64,000 nucleotides of DNA from Leifsonia poae (GTDB taxonomy: Bacteria > Actinomycetota > Actinomycetes > Actinomycetales > Microbacteriaceae), in NCBI RefSeq assembly GCF_020009625.1, contig NZ_JAIHLP010000002.1, forward strand, positions 2,976,001 to 3,040,000, in the 5' to 3' direction. The notes under the pieces were generated by a model. That model saw only the letters and a program-made list of their open reading frames with translations, did no database searches and was not told the origin of the DNA. Shown here one piece after another: positions 1 through 8,322 of the stretch. Every line of letters starts with the position of its first letter. Position 1 is the stretch's first letter. The translations under genes were made by a program, and so were the position numbers.

Positions 1-1
1 G

Positions 2-46
2 ATCTGGGCGGCGCTGTTCGCGGAGGTGCCCGGTCTGCGAGGCTGA
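2..46 (+). CDS. 3' end of an upstream gene (partial)
   Basis: An open frame runs in from the left edge and stops with TGA at 44-46, giving a 14-residue tail that ends PGLRG. The next gene starts only four bases later, so the two are probably co-transcribed and coupled. Too little is present to name the protein. Confidence 0.5.
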   Translation: MWAALFAEVPGLRG

Positions 47-50
47 GTGC

Positions 51-863
51 ATGCCAGCCAACGTCGAACTCCTCGGAATCGCCCGCACCATCGCCCTTCG
101 CGCCGGCGACCTCGCCCGCCTGCGTCGTGCCGAAGGCGTTGAGATCGCCGCCTCGAAGTCGTCGCTCAGCGATATCGTGACGCGCGCCGACCAAGAAGTG
201 GAGCACATCATCCGCGGGGCCATCGCGGCGGCGCGGCCGAACGACGGGTTCTACGGGGAGGAGTCGGGAGCAGAGACCGGGAGCAGCGGACTCACCTGGG
301 TCGTCGACCCGATCGATGGCACGGTCAACTACTTCTACGGCATCCCGTCGTACGCCGTGAGCATCGCGGTGGTCGAAGGCGATCCCGATCCGCAGACCTG
401 GCGCGCTCTGGCCGGTGTCGTGGTGAACCCGGCGGCGGGCGAGGTGTTCGCTGCTGCGGCCGGCGGCGGGGCGGCCCTGAACGGGCAGACGCTGCACGTG
501 AACCACGACACCGAGCTGGAACTCGCTCTGGTCGGCACCGGCTTCGGCTACGACGCGACCCGACGCGAACGACAAGGCCGCGTCGTCACCGAGCTGATCG
601 GCAGGGTGCGCGATATCCGTCGCATCGGCGCGGCGTCGCTCGACCTCTGCGGTGTCGCGGCGGGGCGGCTCGATGCATACTACGAACGTGGGCTCAACCC
701 CTGGGATCACGCCGCCGGTGCGCTCATCGCAGCGGAGGCCGGGGCGACCGTGGGTGGACTGAGGGATGCGCGGGCGAGCAGCGACCTCGTCGTCGCAGCC
801 GAGCCGGGGCTGTTCTCACGCCTGAACCCCCTCCTTCAGGAGTTCCACCGCGACGACTGGTGA
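51..863 (+). CDS. Inositol monophosphatase family protein
   Basis: This 270-residue protein belongs to the Mg-dependent inositol monophosphatase / histidinol-phosphatase superfamily. The metal-binding motifs are visible: the GEESG element near residue 65, the DPIDGT signature near residue 87, and the C-terminal WDHAAG element near 221. The signature continues as VNYFYG, which looks more like inositol-1-phosphatase (SuhB type) than HisN, but the exact substrate (inositol-1-P, histidinol-P or other) cannot be settled. Length is typical of the family. The ATG lies four bases after the previous stop without a clear ribosome site, which suggests translational coupling. Confidence 0.85.
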   Translation: MPANVELLGIARTIALRAGDLARLRRAEGVEIAASKSSLSDIVTRADQEVEHIIRGAIAAARPNDGFYGEESGAETGSSGLTWVVDPIDGTVNYFYGIPSYAVSIAVVEGDPDPQTWRALAGVVVNPAAGEVFAAAAGGGAALNGQTLHVNHDTELELALVGTGFGYDATRRERQGRVVTELIGRVRDIRRIGAASLDLCGVAAGRLDAYYERGLNPWDHAAGALIAAEAGATVGGLRDARASSDLVVAAEPGLFSRLNPLLQEFHRDDW

Positions 864-878
864 ACGCAGCCAGCCGCC

Positions 879-896
879 GTAAAAGCATGCATTTAC
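879..896. promoter_or_regulatory. Near-perfect 18-bp palindrome, candidate operator
   Basis: The sequence has arms GTAAA and TTTAC around a GCATGC core with one mismatched pair. It lies about 40 bases upstream of a TATATT -10-like hexamer (939-944) that probably serves the M23 peptidase gene. No known regulator is assigned. Confidence 0.4.
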
Positions 897-1015
897 ATGG
901 TGTTGATCAGCGGCGTCGGGTAGTGTTTATGAATTCGTTATATTTGCAGGCCGCGTCGAATACGCGGACTCGCCCGAAATCCACCCCCGAGAGAGACTGA
1001 AAGCCGACACGACAG

Positions 1016-1990
1016 TTGACTGCCGAGCCCCAGGAGAACACCGCCCCCACGCGCGCGGCCCTCGGGCAGGCGACCCCGGAAGATCCGGCCGAGCGGACCA
1101 TCCTGATCGACGGTGCACCGCCGGCGACGCGCCGTGAACGGCGCGAACGCGAGCGGGCGGAAGAGGCGCGAAAGAGGGCCAGCGACGGTCTCCCGAACCG
1201 GAGGGAGACGCGGGTTCCCCCGCTGCGCACCCCGGCAACGGGCACGCCCCGAGTGCGCACGCCGCGGGCGCACCGCTCGAGTGCGGCCAAAGGCATCAGC
1301 ATCCTCGCGATGACATTCGCGGCCACGATCGCGGTCGCCACTTCGGTGCCCGCGATGGCGTTGCTCACCCAAGAGGATGTGCGAACCCTCGCGTTGCATG
1401 CTCAGGCGCCGAGCGTCACGACGGGCGAAACCCAAGACTTCGTGGCCGACCCGGGCGCGACCGTCGCCACGATCGAACGCGACGGGGCAGCGGTCACCTC
1501 CGCCGAGCAGGTCTCGGCGATCAGCCACATGCGGATCGCCGAAACCTTCACCAACAACCCACTCGGCACGGTGCAGTGGCCCTTCCCTGTCGGGGTGCCG
1601 ATCTCCGACGGTTACGGACCACGCATTGCGCCGACCGACGGCGCCTCCACGAACCATCTCGGCGTCGACTTCGCCCCCGGCGCCGGAGTGCCGATCCAGA
1701 TCATCGCCGACGGCGTCGTGCGGGAGGTCGTACTGAGAGACAACGGCGGCTGCGGCGTCAACGTGACGATCGATCACATGATCGGCGGGAAGCTCATCGC
1801 CAGCAAGTACTGCCATATGCAGAGCGGGTCTGTGCGGGTCACCGCGGGCCAGCAGGTGAAAGTCGCCGATACCGTCGGGCGGGTCGGCAACACGGGCATC
1901 TCAACGGGCGCCCACCTGCACTTCGAGATCCTGCTGAACGGAACAGAGCACACCGACCCCTACGCCTGGCTGAAAGCCAACGCGAGCTGA
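1016..1990 (+). CDS. M23 family metallopeptidase (LytM-type cell-wall hydrolase)
   Basis: A 324-residue secreted or membrane-anchored peptidoglycan endopeptidase. A charged E/R-rich cytoplasmic segment (about residues 38-56) precedes one hydrophobic segment (93-114) that is a signal or anchor. The LytM domain occupies about 185-320, with zinc ligands visible as H214 and D218 in HLGVD and H300/H302 in HLHFE. An in-frame TGA at 998-1000 limits the start, and the first usable codon is TTG at 1016, so the start is less certain than the fold. Expected role: cleavage of peptide cross-bridges during wall growth. It is monocistronic and convergent with the glucosidase gene. Confidence 0.88.
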   Translation: MTAEPQENTAPTRAALGQATPEDPAERTILIDGAPPATRRERRERERAEEARKRASDGLPNRRETRVPPLRTPATGTPRVRTPRAHRSSAAKGISILAMTFAATIAVATSVPAMALLTQEDVRTLALHAQAPSVTTGETQDFVADPGATVATIERDGAAVTSAEQVSAISHMRIAETFTNNPLGTVQWPFPVGVPISDGYGPRIAPTDGASTNHLGVDFAPGAGVPIQIIADGVVREVVLRDNGGCGVNVTIDHMIGGKLIASKYCHMQSGSVRVTAGQQVKVADTVGRVGNTGISTGAHLHFEILLNGTEHTDPYAWLKANAS

Positions 1991-2060
1991 GCGAAAACGC
2001 TCGTGCCGACTGTCGACGGGAACGCGGAAGAAGCCACCACCCGGCACGAACGCGTGAACG

Positions 2061-3767
2061 TCAGGCGAGCCAGACGGTGACATCCCGCGGGATCGTTCGC
2101 CCCACCACGGGAGCACTCGCGAGCACGACCTCGCCCGCCGGAAGCGGGATCGGGGAGACCCCGAGATTCGACACCACCGAAATATTCCCGGAACGGAATG
2201 CGATGACATTCTCGTCGGAGGGCAGCCACTCGACGGTTCCGAAAGCGAGGTCGTTGGCGCGGCGGAGCGACAAAGCCTCCTCGTAGAGCGACAGCGTGGA
2301 ACCGGCGAGACCCTCCTGCACATCCCGGGCGAACGAAGCCCAGGTCGCCGGCTGGGGAAGCCAACTCGCCGAGCCCGGCCCGAAACCGTACGAAGGCGCA
2401 TCCGACTCCCACGGGATCGGCACGCGGCACCCGTCGCGGCCGTACCGCTCCCCGTGGGTGCGAAACCAGGTGGGATCCTGACGGGCGGAGTCGGGAAGAT
2501 CGACGACCTCGGGCAGCCCGAGCTCCTCCCCCTGATACAGGTAGGCCGAACCGGGCAGCGCCAGCATCAGGGCGGTGGCGGCGCGGGCACGGTTCAGGCC
2601 GAACGCAGGATCGGGCAGACCGGTGGACGTCGGCCCCAAACCGTGCCCCTGCGGGTTCTCACCCTCAAGCGCGAGGCGCGTGGCGTGCCGAACGACGTCG
2701 TGGTTCGAGAGCACCCAAGTGCTCGGGGCGCCGACACCGGCGAACGCCGAGATCGACTGGTCGATCACGTGGCGGAGGGCCGCCGCATCCCACGGGGTCT
2801 CGAGGTAGCCGAAGTTGAACGTCTGCTGCATCTCGTCGGGGCGCACCCAGCGGGCGAGCTTCTCGAGGGGCTCCACCCAGGCCTCGCCGCACAGCACACG
2901 GTCGCCCTCGTACTCGGCCAGCACCCGGTGCCAGTCGCGGTAGATGTCGTGCACGCCCTCCTGCGCCCAATAGGGCGGGGTCGGCGGTTCGGCCGCGTCG
3001 CTGCCGATCTCAGGCTCCAGCGCCACACCGCCGCCCATGCTGCCGGCGTGCTCGGGCGGCGTGTAGTCGGGCAGCCCGGCCGCTTTGACCATGCCGTGGG
3101 CGACGTCCACACGGAAGCCATCGACGCCGCGGTCGAGCCAGAAGCGCAGGATGCCGCGGAACTGCTCGCGCACCCAAGGGTTCTCCCAGTTCAGGTCTGG
3201 TTGCGATGTGTCGAACAGGTGCAGGTACCACTGGCCGGGTGTTCCGTCGGCCTCTGTGACGCGCGTCCATGCGGCACCGCCGAAAACGGACTCCCAGTTG
3301 TTGGGCGGCAAGGAGCCGTCGCCTTTGCCGTCGCGGAACATGTAGTGCTCGCGCTCCGGGCTTCCGGGCGCCGCGGTGAGGGCGGCCTGAAACCAGGCGT
3401 GGTCGCTGGAGGTGTGGTTCGGCACCAGGTCGATGATCACCCGAAGGCCCAGCGAGTGGGCGGAGCCGAGGAGCTCGTCGAAGTCGGCGAGCGTTCCGAA
3501 CAGCGGATCGACGTCGCAGTAGTCGGCCACGTCGTACCCGGCGTCGCGCTGCGGTGAGGTCTGGAACGGGGACAGCCAGACTGCGTCGACGCCGAGCGTG
3601 CGCAGAGACGGGAGTCGCCGCGTGATGCCGGGGAGGTCGCCGACGCCGTCGCCGTTCGCGTCGGCGAAGGAGCGCGGATACACCTGGTAGATGACGGCGG
3701 AACGCCACCACTCGCGGCCGGGTCGGCTCGGCGAGAGCGTGGATGCGGTCTGATCTGAAGCGGGCAC
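2061..3767 (-). CDS. GH13 alpha-glucosidase / oligo-1,6-glucosidase
   Basis: A 568-residue cytoplasmic alpha-amylase-superfamily enzyme of the exo-acting maltase/isomaltase type. Reading from the chosen start, the catalytic set is D221 in GFRVD (nucleophile), E295 in GEAW (acid/base) and D357 in SNHD. The N-terminal WWRSAVIYQVYPRSF motif is typical of oligoglucosidases. The open frame extends upstream to 4088, but the extra N-terminus is low-complexity and overlaps the divergent gene. GTG at 3767 has an AGGA ribosome site six bases upstream and is the likely start. It faces a second GH13 gene across about 110 bp, so both probably process alpha-glucans. Confidence 0.9.
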   Translation of the reverse strand: MPASDQTASTLSPSRPGREWWRSAVIYQVYPRSFADANGDGVGDLPGITRRLPSLRTLGVDAVWLSPFQTSPQRDAGYDVADYCDVDPLFGTLADFDELLGSAHSLGLRVIIDLVPNHTSSDHAWFQAALTAAPGSPEREHYMFRDGKGDGSLPPNNWESVFGGAAWTRVTEADGTPGQWYLHLFDTSQPDLNWENPWVREQFRGILRFWLDRGVDGFRVDVAHGMVKAAGLPDYTPPEHAGSMGGGVALEPEIGSDAAEPPTPPYWAQEGVHDIYRDWHRVLAEYEGDRVLCGEAWVEPLEKLARWVRPDEMQQTFNFGYLETPWDAAALRHVIDQSISAFAGVGAPSTWVLSNHDVVRHATRLALEGENPQGHGLGPTSTGLPDPAFGLNRARAATALMLALPGSAYLYQGEELGLPEVVDLPDSARQDPTWFRTHGERYGRDGCRVPIPWESDAPSYGFGPGSASWLPQPATWASFARDVQEGLAGSTLSLYEEALSLRRANDLAFGTVEWLPSDENVIAFRSGNISVVSNLGVSPIPLPAGEVVLASAPVVGRTIPRDVTVWLA

Positions 3768-3877
3768 AGGATTCCTGACGTCGGTGTGCAGAGGGGAGCG
3801 GTCTGAGCGAACGTTGGTCGGGCCGGTCAGTATCGTACAGGCCCGATGCCGGGCGTTCGCTGGCGTCGGCCGGCAGC

Positions 3878-5749
3878 ATGCGCTTGAGTAGGGGAATGCA
3901 GCCCCATCACGATGGCTCCCCGCTCTATGTCTCGAACCAGGAACCGGCGCTCGGCGACACAGTGCTCGTGCGCCTGCGCATCCCACGCTCCTGGGGCGGG
4001 GTCGAGGCTGTGCGCACGCGATCCAACCCCGACCATGAGCCACGGTTCTCGGATGGCGTGCTCGTCGCCTCCACCGAGGGTGACGCATGGGATTGGTGGG
4101 AGGCGCCCGTCGTCGTCGAGAATCCGGTGCACGGCTACCGGTTCCTCGTGTCGCGGACGGATGGCCGCAAGGTGTGGGTGAACGCGACCGGCGTGCACCC
4201 GATCGAGACGCTGGACGCCGAGGACTTCAAGCTCGTGACCTACGCCGCCCCGCCGTCGTGGGTGAAGGAGACGGTCCTCTACCAGGTATTCCCCGACAGG
4301 TTCGCGCGTTCGGCTGCGGCGGACGGGCGCCCGGCGCCCGAGTGGGCCCTTCCGGCGCAGTGGAGCGACCCCGTCGACGACGTTCCGCCGGGGAGGTCGC
4401 AGCAGTTCTACGGCGGCGACCTCGACGGTGTGATCGAGCACCTCGACCACCTCGACGGTCTCGGCGTGACCACCATCTACCTGACACCGGTGTTCCCGGG
4501 TCGGTCCAACCACCGGTACGACGCGTCGAGCTTTGCCGAGGTGGACCCGCTTCTGGGCGGTGACGAGGCGCTCATCCGGCTTGTCGTGGCAGCCCACGGG
4601 CGCGGGATGCGCGTGATCGGCGACCTCACCTCCAACCACTGCGGCGACGGCCACGAGTGGTTCCGGGCCGCATACGGCAACCCGGATGCGCCGGAGAGTG
4701 AGTTCTTCTACTGGCTGAACGACGAGCACACCGAGTACGTCTCGTGGCTGGGCGTGCCGAGCCTGCCGAAGTTCAATTGGAACTCGGCGGAACTGCGGCG
4801 CCGCTTCATCGACGGCCCCGACTCGGTGGTGGGGCGCTGGCTCGCGGCACCGTACGGGCTCGACGGCTGGCGGATCGACGTGGCGAACATGACTGGCCGG
4901 TACCGCGACCAGGACCTCAACGAAACGGTGCGCCGCACGATCCGCCGCACGATGCTCGCGGTGAACCCGGACACCATCCTGCTCGGAGAGTCGACGAACG
5001 ACGCATCCAGCGACTTCCAGGGCGATGCCTGGCACGGTGCGATGACGTACACGAACTTCACCCGCCCGGTGTGGGGTTGGCTCTCGGAGGAGAACCGCGA
5101 ATCCTCCTACTTCGGCCTGCCGTTCGGCACGATCCCGCTTTACACCGGCAAGCAGCTGTTCGAAGCGCACCGCCAGTTCACGGCGGGCTTTCCGTGGCGC
5201 ACACGTCTCGGCACGATGAACGCCCTCGACACCCACGACACACCCCGGTTCCTGACGAATGCGAGGCCGGGAACCGTTCCGGTGGCGCTCGGTCTGTCGG
5301 TGACGCTGCCAGGCATCCCGGTCGTGTTCGCCGGCGACGAGTTCGGGCTCACCGGCGTGGACGGCGAGGCCTCACGCACGCCTCTCCCATGGGGCACCGA
5401 GCACACGGATGCGGCCGGTTCCATCGACCTCTACACGCGGCTGCTCGGGCTGCGACGCTCGCACCCGGCCCTGAACGGCGGCGGGATGCGCTGGCTGCAC
5501 ATCGGCGACGACGTGCTCGCTTTCGTGCGCGAGTCGGCCGAGGAGAGCATCCTCGTGCTCGCGGCGCGGGCCGATGCGATGGTGGTTCTCGACCTCAGCG
5601 AGGTGGCCGGTGCCCCCTCCGCAGTGCGCCTTGTCGGCGACGCGGTTCTCGACGCCACGCGTGAGGCCGTGCTGCTCACGGCGGTGGGGCCGACATTCGC
5701 GGCCTGGTCCCTCCCGGCCGTCGGGGTGCCGAGATTCGACGCGTCCTGA
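3878..5749 (+). CDS. GH13 maltodextrin glucosidase / neopullulanase-like
   Basis: A 623-residue alpha-glucan hydrolase. An N-terminal beta-sandwich-like region (about 20-120) is followed by the GH13 barrel beginning at VLYQVFPDRF. Catalytic residues are D334 in WRIDV, E371 in LLGES and D454 in DTHD. The layout and length resemble MalZ and cyclomaltodextrinase-type enzymes, which act in the cytoplasm on short maltodextrins. No signal peptide is seen. A second ATG at 3896 is possible. It is divergent from the alpha-glucosidase, so a shared control region at 3768-3877 is likely, although no clear operator was recognised there. Confidence 0.88.
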   Translation: MRLSRGMQPHHDGSPLYVSNQEPALGDTVLVRLRIPRSWGGVEAVRTRSNPDHEPRFSDGVLVASTEGDAWDWWEAPVVVENPVHGYRFLVSRTDGRKVWVNATGVHPIETLDAEDFKLVTYAAPPSWVKETVLYQVFPDRFARSAAADGRPAPEWALPAQWSDPVDDVPPGRSQQFYGGDLDGVIEHLDHLDGLGVTTIYLTPVFPGRSNHRYDASSFAEVDPLLGGDEALIRLVVAAHGRGMRVIGDLTSNHCGDGHEWFRAAYGNPDAPESEFFYWLNDEHTEYVSWLGVPSLPKFNWNSAELRRRFIDGPDSVVGRWLAAPYGLDGWRIDVANMTGRYRDQDLNETVRRTIRRTMLAVNPDTILLGESTNDASSDFQGDAWHGAMTYTNFTRPVWGWLSEENRESSYFGLPFGTIPLYTGKQLFEAHRQFTAGFPWRTRLGTMNALDTHDTPRFLTNARPGTVPVALGLSVTLPGIPVVFAGDEFGLTGVDGEASRTPLPWGTEHTDAAGSIDLYTRLLGLRRSHPALNGGGMRWLHIGDDVLAFVRESAEESILVLAARADAMVVLDLSEVAGAPSAVRLVGDAVLDATREAVLLTAVGPTFAAWSLPAVGVPRFDAS

Positions 5750-5815
5750 ACTCGCGGCTCGGTTCGGCACGCCGTGACCGGATACGACTCGGCTGACCCG
5801 GGCCGGGCCGGGCCG

Positions 5816-6691
5816 TCAGGAGTGCCAGTGGGCTGGGCGCGTCAGGGTGCCGGGAAGCCGGGTTCGCGCGTCACCTTTCCCCGCGTTCACCTGCACCTGG
5901 GTGAGGTAGAGCGCGCCGCGCAGGTCGGCGCCGGCGAGATCTGCGTCGCGGAGGTCGGCGCCGATCAGATCGGCTGCGGCGAGGTCGGCGTCGCGCAGAT
6001 CCGCCGCGATGAGCAGTGCGCCGCGCAGATCCGCTCCACGTAGATCGTGGCCGCGGAGGTCGGCTCCGAGCAGGTCGGCGCCCGGTGCGATCCGTGGAGT
6101 CTTGCGACGCTTCCCGGCGCTGGGGGCGGTCGCGGGCTCGACGGCCGACCGCTGGGGGAGGGACGCCCGGGTCAGGCGGCTCGCCTCGCGCAGCAGAGTC
6201 GCGATCGGCGCACGCACGCCGTCGAGGTCGGTGGCGAGGATGCGCTCCACCGGAGACAGGGTGAGGGCCTCCACCTGGGCGGCGGCGCGCTCCAACTCGG
6301 GGTGCAGGGCGGAGGCTGCGGGCATGCGCCGCGCCTCGTCGAGATACCAGAGAAGCTCCTGCAGCTGTCGCACCAGCGGAAAGACCGCGAACATCGATGC
6401 CCGCTGCTCGGGCTCGTCCCGCCAACTCTGACCGCTGTACAGGCGCTGCGAGACTTTCTGGCCAGCGCCGAAACAGTCGAACACCGTGCACCCTTTGAAC
6501 CCGCGCTCGCGGAGGTGCGGGTGGATCGTGCAGCGAAACCCGTCGTCGAGGTTGTCGCACGGTTCGCCGGCCGCCTTGTCGACGGCGAAGTCGGCGGATT
6601 TCGCGAACGCGAGGGCGACGCAGCACAGGCCGGCGCAGTTCGCACAGTCGGCCTGCAGGTCGGGGCGAGCGCCGCGATCGATAGTGTGCAT
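5816..6691 (-). CDS. Pentapeptide-repeat protein with N-terminal Cys-rich domain
   Basis: A 291-residue protein in two parts. The first half has conserved cysteines (ADCANCAGLCC near residue 15, then a spaced C/H set to about residue 78) that could bind metal. The second half (about 205-265) is a pentapeptide-repeat right-handed helix of A(D/H)LxG units. Pentapeptide helices can mimic DNA, as in gyrase protection, but no function is demonstrated for this architecture. The frame is open to 6841. ATG at 6691 is preferred because a TACTGT -10 box lies exactly six bases upstream, consistent with a leaderless message; ATG at 6718 is the alternative. Confidence 0.75.
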   Translation of the reverse strand: MHTIDRGARPDLQADCANCAGLCCVALAFAKSADFAVDKAAGEPCDNLDDGFRCTIHPHLRERGFKGCTVFDCFGAGQKVSQRLYSGQSWRDEPEQRASMFAVFPLVRQLQELLWYLDEARRMPAASALHPELERAAAQVEALTLSPVERILATDLDGVRAPIATLLREASRLTRASLPQRSAVEPATAPSAGKRRKTPRIAPGADLLGADLRGHDLRGADLRGALLIAADLRDADLAAADLIGADLRDADLAGADLRGALYLTQVQVNAGKGDARTRLPGTLTRPAHWHS

Positions 6692-6800
6692 CCCTCCACA
6701 GTAGGCAATTCGCGCCATCTTTCGACATGTTCGCCGGTGCCGGAATAGCTCGCAGCCGGTCGCGTTAGCGTGGAGAGACGACACCTTTGAAGGAGAAAAC

Positions 6801-7757
6801 ATGACCGCGCCGCGTCGCACCATCGGAAACTCAGACCTCACGGTCTACCCGCTCTCGCTCGGCGGCAATGTGTTCGGCTGGACAGCCGACCGCGACACCT
6901 CGTTCGCCGTGCTCGACGGGTACACCGCCGCCGGCGGAAACTTCGTCGACACGGCCGACGGCTACTCGGCGTGGGTCCCCGGCAACACCGGCGGCGACTC
7001 CGAGCGCATCCTCGGCGAGTGGTTCGACGCCCGCGGCAACCGCGACGATGTGGTGCTCGCCACCAAAGCCGGCCAACACCCCGACTTCAAGGGTCTCGCC
7101 GCCGACACCATCCGGCGCGCGGCCGACGCCTCGCTGCAGCGCCTCGGCGGCGAGTACATCGACCTCTACTACGCACACTTCGACGACGAGACCGTGCCGC
7201 TCGAAGAGACCGTGACCGCGCTCTCGGCTCTGGTCGACGCCGGCAAGGTGCGCGCCATCGGCATCTCCAACTACTCGCCGGAGCGGGTGGAGGAATGGTT
7301 CCGTATCACCGAGGCGGAGGGGCTGCACCGTGCCGTCGCTCTTCAGCCGCACTACAACCTCGTCGAGCGGGACTTCGAAGATCGCTACCTCGCCGTCGTC
7401 GAACGTGAGAACCTCGGGGTCGTGCCGTACTTCGCGCTCGCCGCCGGGTTCCTCACCGGCAAGTACCGCGACGGCGTGCAGGTCGACAGCCCCCGCGCTG
7501 CCGGCGCCTCCAGGTATCTGGACGACCGCGGCCGCGCCGTTCTCGCGACGCTCGACGAGGTGGCCGCTGCACACGACGCTTCGATCGCGTCGGTCGCGCT
7601 GGCCTGGCTCGCGGCCCAGCCGACGGTCATCGCACCGATCGCCAGCGCCCGAACGCTCGAGCAGCTTCCGGACTTGATCGCCTCCGTGAGCCTGGAGCTC
7701 ACCCCCGCCGAACTGGCCGAACTATCCGACGCTTCCGTCGCAGAAGAGGCCGCCTGA
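6801..7757 (+). CDS. Aldo/keto reductase
   Basis: A 318-residue NADPH-dependent oxidoreductase of the AKR superfamily, TIM-barrel type. The catalytic tetrad is visible: Asp and Tyr in DTADGY, Lys in ATKAG and His in YYAHFD. The C-terminal IAPIASAR segment is typical of cofactor binding. The start is supported by GAAGGAG a few bases before the ATG. The substrate cannot be deduced. It stands alone between the pentapeptide-repeat gene and the tRNA genes. Two other aldo/keto reductases occur in the window and are not close duplicates. Confidence 0.88.
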   Translation: MTAPRRTIGNSDLTVYPLSLGGNVFGWTADRDTSFAVLDGYTAAGGNFVDTADGYSAWVPGNTGGDSERILGEWFDARGNRDDVVLATKAGQHPDFKGLAADTIRRAADASLQRLGGEYIDLYYAHFDDETVPLEETVTALSALVDAGKVRAIGISNYSPERVEEWFRITEAEGLHRAVALQPHYNLVERDFEDRYLAVVERENLGVVPYFALAAGFLTGKYRDGVQVDSPRAAGASRYLDDRGRAVLATLDEVAAAHDASIASVALAWLAAQPTVIAPIASARTLEQLPDLIASVSLELTPAELAELSDASVAEEAA

Positions 7758-7821
7758 TAGGTGCCTGCGTCGGGCCGCCGCCCCCTCCGCGATGGATGGT
7801 AATACGCAGGGTCGCGCAAAT

Positions 7822-7829
7822 GGTATCCT
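7822..7829 (+). promoter_or_regulatory. Extended -10 candidate for the tRNA operon
   Basis: TGG followed by TATCCT resembles an extended -10 element about 45 bases before tRNA-Thr. No good -35 is visible, so this is tentative. Confidence 0.3.
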
Positions 7830-7873
7830 CGTACGGTTGCCAAAAACGTGCGGCTCAGGCCGACGCAGGCTTC

Positions 7874-7945
<72 letters not shown>

Positions 7946-7980
7946 CCGTCCTCCCGGTGCCGCGCACCGAGGAAGACAGC

Positions 7981-8054
7981 GGCGGGGTAGCTCAGGTGGT
8001 TAGAGCACACGGCTCATAATCGTGGTGTCGCGGGTTCAAGTCCCGCTCCCGCTA
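7981..8054 (+). tRNA. tRNA-Met (CAT), elongator type
   Basis: Cloverleaf with acceptor GGCGGGG/TCCCGCT (G-U pairs at both ends), anticodon loop CTCATAA and T arm GCGGG/CCCGC. Position 1 can pair with 72, and the anticodon stem lacks the three consecutive G-C pairs of initiators, so it is read as elongator tRNA-Met. The 3' end is followed by CTA rather than CCA. Confidence 0.93.
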
Positions 8055-8056
8055 CT

Positions 8057-8090
8057 AGCCCCGAGATCTCGCCATCTCGGGGCTTTCTTC
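8057..8090 (+). terminator. Rho-independent terminator after the tRNA pair
   Basis: A perfect 11-bp stem (8057-8067 with 8074-8084) with a six-base loop is followed by TTTCTT. It closes the tRNA transcript. Confidence 0.85.
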
Positions 8091-8202
8091 ATGGGTCGGA
8101 TCGGTCTGCGATGTCTCAGCGCGTCGGTAAGGAACCTGCCTCAATAGATCGGTAACGCTTCGGGCCACCGTGGTGGTGACACTTCTCCTCGATGTTTGAG
8201 GG

Positions 8203-8310
8203 ATGAGTCGCGTTGAGCCTGTTGATCCTCGTGTCCGCCTCGCGATCGCCCAGTGGCCGCCGGATGCGCCGCGGGGAGCGGTGACGACGTTCCGTCTGGA
8301 GCACGGGATC
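8203..8310 (+). pseudogene. Truncated IS481-type transposase (5' remnant)
   Basis: The first 36 codons read like the N-terminus of an IS481-family transposase, with RVRLAIAQWP and APRGAV motifs leading toward a helix-turn-helix. Similarity appears to end at about 8310, after EHGI, where the usual SRKTFY-type continuation is absent. The open frame then runs antisense into the GNAT gene without family features. No DDE domain or right end is seen. The left element end may lie near 8112. This is a dead fragment just downstream of the tRNA pair. Family assignment is by recalled pattern. Confidence 0.6.
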
Positions 8311-8322
8311 GCGGTAGACGTT

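Noticed and set aside
3768..4088. Longer N-terminus for the alpha-glucosidase
   Set aside because: It overlaps the divergent GH13 gene and is Arg/Pro/Ala-rich without conserved features; GTG 3767 has a ribosome site.
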